Shown piece after piece: positions 1 through 8,195 of a stretch of DNA of 29,436 nt. A program made the position numbers and the translations under genes. The notes under the pieces are model-generated. The model saw only the letters and a list, made by a program, of their open reading frames with translations, was not told the DNA's origin and ran no database searches. The stretch is taken from positions 1 through 29,436 of the IMG/VR virus record IMGVR_UViG_3300027782_000275; one strand, 5' to 3'. Positions within the stretch are counted from its first letter, which is position 1. Each line of letters begins with the position of its first letter. The DNA comes from a virus.

Positions 1-608
1 ATTACTTTAGATGTTTGTCCAGATGAGATAACAGGATACGTTGATGTAAAGAACTCAACTGCCATGTTATGTGGAACGAACGCAAACTCATCAAGGAAGA
101 TTAAGTTATATGTACCACCACGAACACCTGCTGCTGATGTGGCATACGCAAATATCTTAGAACCGTTCTCTAACTCTAACGAACCTTTGTTCCATGTCAT
201 GATACCTTGCTGCAACCACTGTGGCAAGTATTCATATGCTTTTTGAATACGACCTAAAATATCACGTGCTAACTGACCTTTGTTGGCAAGAATACCAATG
301 GTATATTCTTCATTAAAAATTGCTGCCCAAAGCATATAGCCCACAGTGGTAGTTGTCTTACCAACCTGTCGTGGCATCTTTGCAATGGTAAATCTATTCT
401 CATGAAAGGTACGTACCATGTCCTCTTGAAAATCCCACATATCAAATGTGATAAGACCACGGTCAACGTTCACAATCTTAACGTAAGTTTTGATAAAGTA
501 TACAGGATCGTCTGCACACTTTGCGATTTCTAATACTTGTTCTTCAGTATAGGATAGTTCAGTGCCCGTTCTTTTGAGCCTAGCATTACCAAGGTATCCG
601 TCATCCAT
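1..608 (-). CDS. 17: Terminase large subunit, gp17-like, N-terminal part (cut by window edge)
   Basis: This is the ATP-driven DNA-packaging motor subunit, which loads the genome into the prohead through the portal and carries a C-terminal nuclease. Only about 202 N-terminal residues are in the window. Seen directly: a Walker A motif PRQVGKTTT at about residues 79-87, close to T4 gp17 SRQLGKTT, and a Walker B motif LIFLDE at about 169-174. The nuclease domain lies beyond the left edge. The ATG at 608-606 follows the Dps stop by one base and has no clear Shine-Dalgarno, so translational coupling is likely. Walker A lies about 80 residues nearer the start than in T4, as I recall it, so the N-terminal region is shorter. 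Identity is near certain from the motifs and from gp16 two genes upstream. Confidence 0.96.
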   Translation of the reverse strand, partial: MDDGYLGNARLKRTGTELSYTEEQVLEIAKCADDPVYFIKTYVKIVNVDRGLITFDMWDFQEDMVRTFHENRFTIAKMPRQVGKTTTTVGYMLWAAIFNEEYTIGILANKGQLARDILGRIQKAYEYLPQWLQQGIMTWNKGSLELENGSKIFAYATSAAGVRGGTYNLIFLDEFAFVPHNMAVEFFTSTYPVISSGQTSKV

Positions 609-609
609 T

Positions 610-1044
610 TTATTTAATGATGCTTCTCAACATCCATCCATGTTTTTGGTGTGCATCCAAAATGTCTTGTAAAAAATTACCTACAGCAGGTTCGTTAGCA
701 CCATCAGCAGCAACAATACCAGCACGAAGATGCATTATGAAACGATCATTATCCGCAGCAAGATCACGCATCATTGTAATGCCGTCTGGTATGTTTGTTG
801 CTTCTTGTAGGTCTGCAAGTTCAAGCATACGAGAAAGTGAACCTGGCGCATATGAATTCAATGCACGAAGGTGTTCTGCAATAGGGTCTATCTGTGCAAA
901 TAAAGAAGTGTAAAGATTATTTAAGAAATCATGGTATTGTGGAAAGTTTGGACCTTCAACGTTCCAATGGTATCCATGTGCTTTTAAATACAAAGCAAAG
1001 TTTGTACCTAGAATTGTTTTGAGTTGTTCAATTAATGTTTCCAT
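610..1044 (-). CDS. dps: Dps-family ferritin-like DNA-protection protein
   Basis: A 144-aa Dps (DNA-binding protein from starved cells) homolog. The family forms 12-subunit shells that oxidise Fe(II) with peroxide, store iron and often bind DNA. The signature region AHGYHWNVEGPNF is present. The ferroxidase ligands are H26, H38, D53 and E57, with spacing 12/15/4, identical to the spacing of E. coli Dps H51, H63, D78 and E82. The enzyme is therefore predicted to be active. It lacks the lysine-rich N-terminal tail that E. coli Dps uses for DNA binding. It has a good ribosome site (CAGGAAACG before ATG), its start overlaps the gp16 stop (TAATG), and it abuts gp17. A host-derived gene between the two terminase subunits is atypical of T4. 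Whether it acts in the infected cell or is carried in virions is unknown. Confidence 0.93.
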   Translation of the reverse strand: METLIEQLKTILGTNFALYLKAHGYHWNVEGPNFPQYHDFLNNLYTSLFAQIDPIAEHLRALNSYAPGSLSRMLELADLQEATNIPDGITMMRDLAADNDRFIMHLRAGIVAADGANEPAVGNFLQDILDAHQKHGWMLRSIIK

Positions 1045-1454
1045 TACGTTTCCTGTTTTTGATTTTTAAGCATCTTCACCAACTGTGCGGTAGATCCGAC
1101 GAACACTGCTTTATCTATGTTCAGATTATTTTGTGATTCCGCTTTTGGTGCTAAATCTTTTTTGCGTTTCTGTATCTCAAGCAAGTCTTTATTCATGTCT
1201 GCCAAGTTCTTCATCAAACCAGACAGCACCTCAAATGCTCTTGGGTGTTGACCATCTCTTGCTATGAGCATCAATTCATCCACTGCTTGATTGCCTTGGA
1301 GTACCAGTCCACGAATGTTGTCTCTTGCAAAGTCTGCATCAGCATTTACTGGATCAGCATAATCTACCACAGCAGGTAAAGTTTCTACTTTTGGTTCTTC
1401 TTTGATGGGTTCAACATCAAATAACTCAGAGAGATTTGCGTTTAGTTTTTTCAT
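1044..1454 (-). CDS. 16: Terminase small subunit, gp16-like
   Basis: A 136-aa homolog of T4 gp16 (T4 about 164 aa), the DNA-recognition and regulatory partner of the gp17 packaging motor. The central segment reads like T4 gp16: an acidic, disordered-looking N-terminus, then a long helical region ARDNIRGLVLQGNQAVDE...PRAFEVLSGLM...NKDLLEIQK (about residues 42-95). A short C-terminal block NIDKAVFVGSTAQL corresponds to T4 NIQNATVFMGSPTEL. The helical core is expected to form the coiled-coil oligomerisation ring. The gene overlaps the end of gp15 by four bases (ATGA) and overlaps the Dps start. No strong ribosome site is visible, so expression is probably coupled to gp15. Confidence 0.9.
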   Translation of the reverse strand: MKKLNANLSELFDVEPIKEEPKVETLPAVVDYADPVNADADFARDNIRGLVLQGNQAVDELMLIARDGQHPRAFEVLSGLMKNLADMNKDLLEIQKRKKDLAPKAESQNNLNIDKAVFVGSTAQLVKMLKNQKQET

Positions 1455-2455
1455 AATGTAATGTTAGGGAATTCTTTTATTGTTTCAACGAATCCAAATT
1501 CATCGCCCATTAATGCGGTATTTGGATTGGTTCTAGTCTGTATTTGTACAACATTAAGAGTATTAATATCCGTTATGGTAACATTAAATGCTGCACCAGT
1601 ATAATCTCCAGTGAGTCTATCACCTACTTTAATGGACATATTGCCACCAGTTACAACCAATATGCCACTTGCAGTGTTACTGAAGTAATCCACTGTTCCA
1701 AAGAATTCTGAATTGTTAGCACGAAGAGTTTCTCCTTGAGCAAACACACCATTACCGTTGGCATAATCCACATAAACTTTTTGTATGTCTTTAGTGGTAA
1801 GATCAATCATCGAATTTGTATTCGCAGTCTTAATATATTTACCAGAGTTGACTGGTGGCCATATGTAACTCTTAGCGGTAAATGTTAAGTCCCAAAGAAT
1901 CAATCGTGTTGAACCTTCAGTCAATCCACCTTCATACTCTACAGTCGATGCTACCGAATCTAATATAATAGGCACATTATATTTTTGGTCCATTTCAGGT
2001 ATAAAATCTACTGTGACGTTGAAGTCTGGTGTAAAGAATGGTAGAATCTGTTCTAGAATCTGTGTACCATCTTCGGTGTTACGAACATAAATTGATAATG
2101 AAAACTGAAAGTTGTATGGTATAGGAACAAACTGTGTGCTTACCGTAGTGTTGTCACTACTCTTAGCAAAGTTCATTAAAGTTGAAATTTGCTTACGTTG
2201 AACATCGTATTCCAAACTGTCAAGATTGAATGACATGCGTGGAACAATAGTATTAATTGATTTTGTTAAATTAGGATCGGACGTAATTGCTGTTAGAAAA
2301 CGTTCTTTAGGTGAATATGTAAGGGGTACTTTCCATTTTTCTTTTGGAACACCTGCTTGTGTGTATCGTACAATCTCTAAGTCATTAAAGAGTGTGCCAA
2401 ATACAACTACCATCTTTCGAATGGTGCGATGATAGAACTGAGCATTACCTAACAT
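1451..2455 (-). CDS. 15: Tail completion and sheath stabiliser protein, gp15-like
   Basis: A 334-aa homolog of T4 gp15 (272 aa), which caps the top of the tail tube and sheath and connects it to the neck. Seen: an opening like MLGNAQFYHRTIRKMVVVFG, then RYTQAG...KVPLTYSPKERFL, VPRMSFNLDSLEYD, and the highly typical QILEQILPFFTPDFN (about 132-146). The block RLILWDLTFTAKSYIWPPV (about 184-202) ends the T4-like core. About 130 further residues follow. They include a beta-rich module FAQGETLR...GTVDYF...VGDRLTGDYTGAAF (about 237-292) that resembles repeats found in other phage structural proteins. A good ribosome site (TTGGAGAAC) precedes the ATG, which overlaps the gp14 stop (TAATG). Confidence 0.93.
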   Translation of the reverse strand: MLGNAQFYHRTIRKMVVVFGTLFNDLEIVRYTQAGVPKEKWKVPLTYSPKERFLTAITSDPNLTKSINTIVPRMSFNLDSLEYDVQRKQISTLMNFAKSSDNTTVSTQFVPIPYNFQFSLSIYVRNTEDGTQILEQILPFFTPDFNVTVDFIPEMDQKYNVPIILDSVASTVEYEGGLTEGSTRLILWDLTFTAKSYIWPPVNSGKYIKTANTNSMIDLTTKDIQKVYVDYANGNGVFAQGETLRANNSEFFGTVDYFSNTASGILVVTGGNMSIKVGDRLTGDYTGAAFNVTITDINTLNVVQIQTRTNPNTALMGDEFGFVETIKEFPNITL

Positions 2456-3345
2456 TACGGTTCTCCAAACGGATTGTGTTCCGTAAAGTCTATGATACCA
2501 TCTGAACCTGTTTCAATACGAGCATTGTCAAAGATGTCCTCAAATGCACTATTCATTAAAGCGGTATCAGAAATAACATTGATTGTCCATTGTGCGTTGC
2601 TTGTATTACCTTTGACTATACCTGTAGTAAAATTACCTTGAACACGATACACATCAATATACTGACCAGACACATAGTCATGGACAATTGCCTGAGCATT
2701 TGCTGTTGCTAAACTACTTCCTTGATATACTATCTCATCGTTTACATAACTACGTATACCGCCAGAAGAGAATAACAGTCTTGTTTTTGGATAGTAATCA
2801 ACAATTTGTTCGTCAATCATTTTCAAACCAGTTTCAATAATCTCACTAGAGAATATAAACTGTTTCATCTTCAGTGCATACACATAGACATTACCACCAC
2901 GACCACGGCCTAATGTGTAGAACATGGTCTGTTGATCTTCATGTTCAACAAATGTAATCTCAAAGAAGTTATTCAGTAATGGTACAAATATTAAATCGCC
3001 CTCACGTGGACGAGTATAACCATTTACTGCATAACGGAATCGTAGGCGTGATACCAACAGAGTTGCTTCATCACGAATTTCTAAACCAAATTTAGAAATA
3101 AAATCTTGCTCACCATCCATACCAGAAACATTCTCTAGGTACATTTCAATTGGATGAGCAGTGCGGTATTCTTTGAGTGTATCTTCACCATATAGATAAT
3201 CTACTTGATCACGTGTGGTACGTGGTAGATAATAAACATCCATACCATATATTTTCAATGCCTCAATAACCAAGTCCTCAACGAGCAGTTGCTCGGAAGT
3301 TATCTGGTTCGCAGGAAAGTTATTGAAGTAGAAGTTAGTTGCCAC
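2455..3345 (-). CDS. 14: Neck protein, gp14-like
   Basis: A 296-aa homolog of T4 gp14 (256 aa), which with gp13 forms the head-completion collar that joins head to tail. Matching features include EDLVIEALKIYGMDVYYLPR (about 23-42), LYGEDTLKEY, FISKFGLEIRDEATL (about 82-96), REGDLIFVP (about 114-122), and a C-terminal motif DFTEHNPFGEP like that of other gp14 proteins. Residues about 202-255 form a beta-rich module NDEIVYQGSSLATANAQAIV...GNFTTGIVKGNTSNA that seems additional to the T4 core and resembles the one in gp15. The start codon is GTG (3345-3343), chosen because MATNFYFNNF is a typical gp14 opening. Only a weak GGA ribosome site is seen, and the gene starts two bases after the gp13 stop. 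Confidence 0.92.
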   Translation of the reverse strand: MATNFYFNNFPANQITSEQLLVEDLVIEALKIYGMDVYYLPRTTRDQVDYLYGEDTLKEYRTAHPIEMYLENVSGMDGEQDFISKFGLEIRDEATLLVSRLRFRYAVNGYTRPREGDLIFVPLLNNFFEITFVEHEDQQTMFYTLGRGRGGNVYVYALKMKQFIFSSEIIETGLKMIDEQIVDYYPKTRLLFSSGGIRSYVNDEIVYQGSSLATANAQAIVHDYVSGQYIDVYRVQGNFTTGIVKGNTSNAQWTINVISDTALMNSAFEDIFDNARIETGSDGIIDFTEHNPFGEP

Positions 3346-3347
3346 AA

Positions 3348-4301
3348 TTATCCAGTCAGAATTTCAGACGGCAACGAACCCATCATGTAGATTTCTTCTT
3401 CCATCTTTTCAATTTCTTGGATTGCTTCATCGTAAATTACTTGACCGTTTAATGTAACACCACCCGGCATCTGTATACCCGCAAACTTTTTAAGGTTGGA
3501 TCCCCATTGACGTTTGATCAGTGCTGTGGCATACTTCTTTAGAAACCTATCATTCCATACATCCGTTACACCTTCAAGTGTGGCGGTTGCATTTGTATAA
3601 GTCTGTGCTGGATTACCAAGTAACTCTAAAGACGTAGGATTTGAAACTTTTCTTACTTGTTTTTGTTCAGTGCCGATTGTGATGAAGTCAAAATCAACAA
3701 GTTCTTGATCGAACTTTGTACTTGTACCAGTAACTGTATTAGAACCTGGAGCACATGATAACGTACCTGTCAATGTAATTGTGTCTGGTTCTAATGCACG
3801 ATAGCATTCTATGATAACAAAGTTACCTGGTTGAACATCACGTGACCAATCAATGTCTAAGAATACTTTGTTTTGATGTCTGTTAAAACGAAACTGTGGA
3901 GTACCGGAGAATAATAGATTCAATGTACGAAGGTGTTGCATGGTAATTTCATATGACACATACGATACCGATGTGAAGTCATAGAGATCATGGAGACGTA
4001 ATTGGTAACGCAGGTCAAACATATTCATTGATGCGTTAGATAAATCAAATGGCATTACACCAATAACAAACTGCACAGCATCAGGACAATAAATCCACTG
4101 CCTATCAATATCTTCAGCAGTCAGACAATGTTTCATAAACAATTTTTCTGTACCATCGTAATGATAATCACGCCAGAAAGAAAGTGCTTCGTCAATACGG
4201 TCATCTACCTGATCATCATCAACGTTGATTTCGATGACAGGAAAACCTAACTTGCGTAAGCAATAGGTTTTGAATTGTGCTTTGGTTGATATTTTTGCCA
4301 T
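3348..4301 (-). CDS. 13: Neck protein, gp13-like
   Basis: A 317-aa homolog of T4 gp13, the head-completion neck protein that acts with gp14. Seen: KTYCLRKLGFPVIEINVDDDQVDDRIDEAL (about 11-40), the usual opening of T4-like gp13 proteins, then SFWRDYHYDGTEK and a helical C-terminus KYATALIKRQWGSNLKKF (about 255-272) with YDEAIQEIEKMEEE. Between them, about residues 178-242 form an inserted beta module (TGTLSCAPGSNTVTGTSTKF...DFITIGTEQKQVRKV...TSLEL) of a kind found in unrelated phage structural proteins. No Shine-Dalgarno precedes the ATG. An AATAAATA late-promoter-like box ends only seven bases upstream of it. The gene is the first of the neck-terminase unit, 23 bases after a glycine-rich adhesin gene. 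Confidence 0.92.
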   Translation of the reverse strand: MAKISTKAQFKTYCLRKLGFPVIEINVDDDQVDDRIDEALSFWRDYHYDGTEKLFMKHCLTAEDIDRQWIYCPDAVQFVIGVMPFDLSNASMNMFDLRYQLRLHDLYDFTSVSYVSYEITMQHLRTLNLLFSGTPQFRFNRHQNKVFLDIDWSRDVQPGNFVIIECYRALEPDTITLTGTLSCAPGSNTVTGTSTKFDQELVDFDFITIGTEQKQVRKVSNPTSLELLGNPAQTYTNATATLEGVTDVWNDRFLKKYATALIKRQWGSNLKKFAGIQMPGGVTLNGQVIYDEAIQEIEKMEEEIYMMGSLPSEILTG

Positions 4302-4308
4302 GATTGCT

Positions 4309-4316
4309 TATTTATT
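4309..4316 (-). promoter_or_regulatory. Possible late promoter AATAAATA before gp13
   Basis: Minus-strand AATAAATA lies between the 1096-aa glycine-rich gene and gp13 but ends only seven bases before the gp13 ATG. If used, the transcript would have almost no leader, so it may be chance in AT-rich DNA. Confidence 0.3.
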
Positions 4317-4324
4317 GTTGTGTT

Positions 4325-7300
4325 TTATGTCCATGATAGGATCACAATACCAGAACCACCTGCTCCTGCTTGACCTGTTGAATTGTTATTTCTTCTTGCT
4401 CCGCCGCCACCGCCGCCAGTATTTGTAGTACCAGCAACAGCATTGTCGTCTCCTGGACCACCAGCACCGCCACCACCATTACCACCAGGTCCTATGCCTG
4501 AAGTGGCACTACCGCCACCGCCACCAGCATAAAATGTTGGTGTTCCAGAATATGATGATGATAAACCTACCCCACCTGTTCCACCAGCACTCGGAGTTCC
4601 ATTACCACCAACAGCACCAGCACCGCCGCCGCCGCCAGTAGCAACGTTAGGAGATGAGAGATTTCCACCAGCATTTCCTTGTCCTGGAGTTCCTGCACCC
4701 GCTGAACCAGGACCGTTACCTGCACCACCGCCGGAGCCACCATTACCAACACTAGAACCAGTACCCCCAAAACCGCCACCTATAGCAGTAAATGATGAGA
4801 ATGCTGAATTTGCACCGTTTGATCCAATACCAGTATAAGGTGGTCCAGGAGTGCCCACACCAGCAGCACCACCTGCACCAACTGTAACTGTGTATGTTTG
4901 TCCAGGAGTTACTGGATGACTTGTTCCTGTTAAAAGTCCACCTGCACCGCCTCCGCCACCGCCACTGCTGGTGCCAGCACCTCCACCTCCAACGACAAGA
5001 TAGTTTACTGTCGCTGATTGTGCAATGAATGTGCCTGATCCAGTAAATGATGTTATTTTTGTTGCAGGTGTAGATGAGTGTTTGAGTATGAATATACCTG
5101 AACCACCAGCACCGCCAGTAATGTTAAAAGGAACGCCACCGTTACCACCACCACCACTGCCAGTTGAAAAACTTCCATTACCTGAATTTGTTCCTCTTGC
5201 AGCATCTCCACCAATACTGGAACCACCTAATCCAAGAGTTCCAGAAGTATATGTGCCACCACCACCGCCAGCAGCAAGGTATACTATTGTGCCTGTTAGT
5301 GTAGTTGTTGAACCTGCACCACCATTGCCGCCTGCACCGCTTGTTCCATTTGATCCTACACCACCAGCACCACCACCACCGCCACCACCGTATGATCCAG
5401 GAGTATACACACCAGAACCGCCATTATTTCCTTGACTTGGTGTTCCTGCACCTCCTGGTCCAGGGTTCAGTGGTGAATCAGAAGCACCACCACCTCCAGA
5501 ACCACCAGCAGCACCCGGAACGTTAGTTGCACCTCCATCAGGTTGACAACCACCTGCACCACCACCTTGAGCAATTAATGAACTGAATACTGAACTTGAA
5601 CCGTTTGATCCTCTTTGGAATAAAGAACTTACACCACCAGAACCAATCTTAACTGAGTATGATTGTCCTGGTGCTACTGGATAACCTACACCTGATAGAT
5701 AACCTCCCCCACCTCCACCACCCGAACCAACTTTTGCGGTTGTTCCCATGTTACCACCGCCAGAACCGCCACCTGCAACAAGAACATAATCAATAGAATC
5801 TATTCCTGGCGGTGCTGTCCATTGTCCTGATGCTGTGTAGATGTATCTGTCAACAGTCGGTTGTGTTGTGGGTATAGAAACGATGATGATGCCTGAACCA
5901 CCTGTGCCGCCTATTTTTAATGTACCATTATATGTGCCGCCACCACCGCCACCGCCTGTATTAGTAGTTCCAGAAGTTCCATCATTTGAACCTGCTGCGC
6001 CACCAGCACCGCCTCCACCAGTACCTCCTGCGCCACCAGCATTTCCACCATATCCACCACCACCACCGCCACCAGCATAAGCAGTATTTGATCCAGAAAT
6101 TGATGAGTATAAACCTATACCACCAACACCACCAACTGATGCACCTCCATCCGAACCAACAGCACCCGCACCGCCACCACCTCCAGCAGCATAATTTGGC
6201 GCACCCTGCCCGGTGCCTCCAGCATTTCCCTGTCCAGGTGTTCCTGGTCCACCAGCACCAGTAACACCGCCACCACCAGAACCTCCTGCTCTTGCTGGAG
6301 TTGCTAATCCACTAGCACCACCGCCACCACCACGGGCAACGATTGTGCCAAATATTGAATTGCTACCATTGGCACCAAATCCATCTGATGTACCACCAGT
6401 ACCACCAGCACCAACAACGACTGAGATTACAGAATTTGAACCAACAGGATATCCAGTGCCAGTAAGATAACCACCAGCACCACCACCTCCTGCCCTAGCA
6501 CTACCGCCACCACCACCACCAGCAACAACAAGATAATCTACTTGTGAAACATTTGCTGGTACAAGGAATGCACCTGTGTTTGCATAGATAAAAATATTAT
6601 TGGTTGATGTGCTGACTGTATATTTCAAAACAACTACACCAGAACCTCCAGAGCCACCGTAAGATATAAAAGTTGAATAATTATCTTGTCCTCCTGCGCC
6701 ACCACCGCCACCAGTTCCGAGTCCAGCATCACCTCCACTAGAATCAACTACTCCAACCAAACCATCACGACCCGGATTTAAACCCGAAGTATCACCATAA
6801 CCTCCTCTTGCGCCAGCGGTTACTGCTGGTGTTTGACAGTTACCACCACCGCCACCACCACCAAGACCACCATTGCCAGGTATCCAAGAACCATTTGGTG
6901 ATTGCCATATACCACCACCGCCACCGCCAGCATAATATAAACTTGCTCCTGTCATCGATGATACTAAACCAATTCCACCATTTCCAGATTGACCTGGCGT
7001 AGCATTACCACCAGCACCACCAGCACCACCACCTCCGCCAGTTGATCTAGAATCAGGAGATACATATGCTATACCATTACCTCCACTGTATCCTTGACCA
7101 GGAGTTCCAACAGCACCTGTAAGAACACTACTTTCATTTGAACCACCGCCGCCACCTGAACCACCAGTTGCAGCATAACCTGCGGGATATGAACCTCCAC
7201 CACCACCGCCAATCGACCAAGGAATTAAAGGTGTACCACTGCTGGTAATGAATACGCCTGAGTTTGTTCCATTAGCACCAGGATTGTTTGAACCTTTTGT

Positions 7301-7615
7301 TCCTGCACCACCAGCACCAACAGCAACAGTATATGTGGTTGAAGATGATACAGTTATACCTGTACCCGTTTGAAATCCACCAGCACCGCCACCACCACCG
7401 TGACGAGAACCACCAGCACCTCCACCAGCAACAATAACATAATCAACTGAAGATACTCCTGAAGGAGGTGTCCATGTTTGTGATGCAAATAATAATTGTG
7501 TTACAATACGAGTTGTTGGCGCAGCAGGACCAGGCGTAGTGCCACCACCGCCAACTCCTGGTGCAGTGAATCGTTTTAGACTAAATCTACCATTGGTAAA
7601 TTTGCGAATTGGCAT
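4325..7615 (-). CDS. Glycine-rich tail adhesin-like protein, four modules (1096 aa)
   Basis: A very glycine-rich structural protein, probably a tail fibre tip or adhesin. After a basic/proline N-terminus (1-40) it has four homologous modules at about 44-332, 341-582, 591-850 and 857-1096. Each opens with a beta lead-in (for example QTWTPPSGVSSVDYVIV) and continues through runs of 5-7 glycines with the recurrent pieces GTPGQGNAGG, YAGGGGGG and TNTGGGGGG. Each closes on GGSGIVIL plus a few residues, and the last one ends SWT. This matches the glycine-rich domain common in phage tail proteins, which probably packs as polyglycine-II helices. Module order and linkers (IPTTQPTVDRYIY, ILKHS) are the same as in the next upstream glycine-rich gene. 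The start overlaps the preceding stop (TAATG). Receptor specificity is not readable. Confidence 0.85.
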   Translation of the reverse strand: MPIRKFTNGRFSLKRFTAPGVGGGGTTPGPAAPTTRIVTQLLFASQTWTPPSGVSSVDYVIVAGGGAGGSRHGGGGGAGGFQTGTGITVSSSTTYTVAVGAGGAGTKGSNNPGANGTNSGVFITSSGTPLIPWSIGGGGGGSYPAGYAATGGSGGGGGSNESSVLTGAVGTPGQGYSGGNGIAYVSPDSRSTGGGGGAGGAGGNATPGQSGNGGIGLVSSMTGASLYYAGGGGGGIWQSPNGSWIPGNGGLGGGGGGGNCQTPAVTAGARGGYGDTSGLNPGRDGLVGVVDSSGGDAGLGTGGGGGAGGQDNYSTFISYGGSGGSGVVVLKYTVSTSTNNIFIYANTGAFLVPANVSQVDYLVVAGGGGGGSARAGGGGAGGYLTGTGYPVGSNSVISVVVGAGGTGGTSDGFGANGSNSIFGTIVARGGGGGASGLATPARAGGSGGGGVTGAGGPGTPGQGNAGGTGQGAPNYAAGGGGGAGAVGSDGGASVGGVGGIGLYSSISGSNTAYAGGGGGGGYGGNAGGAGGTGGGGAGGAAGSNDGTSGTTNTGGGGGGGTYNGTLKIGGTGGSGIIIVSIPTTQPTVDRYIYTASGQWTAPPGIDSIDYVLVAGGGSGGGNMGTTAKVGSGGGGGGGYLSGVGYPVAPGQSYSVKIGSGGVSSLFQRGSNGSSSVFSSLIAQGGGAGGCQPDGGATNVPGAAGGSGGGGASDSPLNPGPGGAGTPSQGNNGGSGVYTPGSYGGGGGGGAGGVGSNGTSGAGGNGGAGSTTTLTGTIVYLAAGGGGGTYTSGTLGLGGSSIGGDAARGTNSGNGSFSTGSGGGGNGGVPFNITGGAGGSGIFILKHSSTPATKITSFTGSGTFIAQSATVNYLVVGGGGAGTSSGGGGGGAGGLLTGTSHPVTPGQTYTVTVGAGGAAGVGTPGPPYTGIGSNGANSAFSSFTAIGGGFGGTGSSVGNGGSGGGAGNGPGSAGAGTPGQGNAGGNLSSPNVATGGGGGAGAVGGNGTPSAGGTGGVGLSSSYSGTPTFYAGGGGGSATSGIGPGGNGGGGAGGPGDDNAVAGTTNTGGGGGGARRNNNSTGQAGAGGSGIVILSWT

Positions 7616-7944
7616 TAATAAATTTCCGTGCCAAATGCTGAGAATGAAACTGTAGATGAGTTAGCATTGACAGACAACTGTGAAGATGCATTCAATGTTA
7701 CACCTAAACTCAATGCAATAGAGTCGTTACCTGGCACTAATACACGAAATGCAAGAAAGTTCGCATTTGCAACTACAGCACCAGATACGTTTGCAGCAAT
7801 ACTAAACAATGCACCATTTGCATCCAGATTAGCAATATTGATTGATGAGATAACAGCAGAGTTTCCCGCTGGTACCGCATACAGTGATGTCAATGTATTT
7901 GCTGCTGGATTTCTTTGTCCTAAGATTGTATAATTTCTTGGCAT
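7615..7944 (-). CDS. Small beta-rich structural protein, paralog 1
   Basis: A 109-aa protein of unknown function. It opens MPRNYTILGQRNPAANTLTSLYAVPAGNSAVIS and ends VSFSAFGTEIY. It is clearly paralogous to the proteins at 11466-11804 and 28404-28751: shared ILGQ..P, TLY.VP, I..LxAN and AFG.E motifs. It has the alternating hydrophobic pattern of a small beta sandwich, with no signal peptide or membrane segment. It lies directly upstream of, and overlaps, a giant glycine-rich gene, as do its two paralogs (four and six bases away). A role as an accessory cap, connector or decoration of that fibre is an inference from this repeated pairing. A ribosome site AGGGA precedes the ATG. Confidence 0.85.
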   Translation of the reverse strand: MPRNYTILGQRNPAANTLTSLYAVPAGNSAVISSINIANLDANGALFSIAANVSGAVVANANFLAFRVLVPGNDSIALSLGVTLNASSQLSVNANSSTVSFSAFGTEIY

Positions 7945-7953
7945 TTTTTTTCC

Positions 7954-8160
7954 CTATGAGCCTAAGCCCAATAAAAAGTAATCTTCGAAAGCATTAGGCT
8001 CCGAAAGTTTTGAATTCGTAACAGAGTTATCTGCAATTAAATTTCCTGTAATTTGTCCTGCAACAATGTTATTCGCACGGACAGAATTATCAGCAATCTT
8101 GTTTCCTGTGACTGCATTGTTTGCTAATCGATTTGAACCAACTCTGATGGTATCTGGCAT
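7954..8160 (-). CDS. Short decapeptide-repeat fibre protein (68 aa)
   Basis: A 68-aa protein made almost wholly of a 10-residue repeat of the form (V/I)(T/S)G(N/D)x(I/L)Axx(S/A). Visible copies are SNRLANNA, VTGNKIADNS, VRANNIVAGQ, ITGNLIADNS and VTNSKLSEPN. The chain closes with AFEDYFLLGLGS. Related repeats occur in phage tail fibres and probably form a short trimeric beta shaft (inference). The closing F.D.FLL motif recurs at the end of the repeats in three other genes of this window. It has its own late-promoter-like box (GATAAATA, 8181-8188) and a good ribosome site AGAGGAC, so it starts a transcription unit that continues into the small beta protein and glycine-rich protein downstream. 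Confidence 0.8.
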   Translation of the reverse strand: MPDTIRVGSNRLANNAVTGNKIADNSVRANNIVAGQITGNLIADNSVTNSKLSEPNAFEDYFLLGLGS

Positions 8161-8180
8161 TGCTGTCCTCTAGTTTACTC

Positions 8181-8188
8181 TATTTATC
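8181..8188 (-). promoter_or_regulatory. T4-late-like promoter GATAAATA
   Basis: On the minus strand GATAAATA matches the T4 late consensus TATAAATA at seven of eight positions. It ends 20 bases before the ATG of the 68-aa decapeptide gene, which leaves room for a short leader holding AGAGGAC. It lies just after the stop of the 1088-aa glycine-rich gene. Confidence 0.6.
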
Positions 8189-8195
8189 GTTATGT

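Noticed and set aside
64-466. Short open frames near the left edge
   Set aside because: They overlap the large terminase frame, which carries clear Walker A and B motifs across the same bases.
617-913. Plus-strand 98-aa frame opposite Dps
   Set aside because: The minus-strand Dps has a complete family signature with all four metal ligands and a good ribosome site. The opposite frame has no recognisable features.
5025-6470. Plus-strand proline-rich and histidine-rich open frames opposite the glycine-rich gene
   Set aside because: Antisense of GGN codons gives proline (NCC) or His/Gln/Leu-rich frames with few stops. Similar frames appear opposite all five glycine-rich genes, and they lack plausible ribosome sites or conserved domains.
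4325-7615. PE-PGRS, silk or collagen-like protein
   Set aside because: No PE domain and no Gly-X-Y triplet periodicity; the repeated VDYLVV lead-in and GGSGIVIL closure fit the phage glycine-rich tail domain instead.
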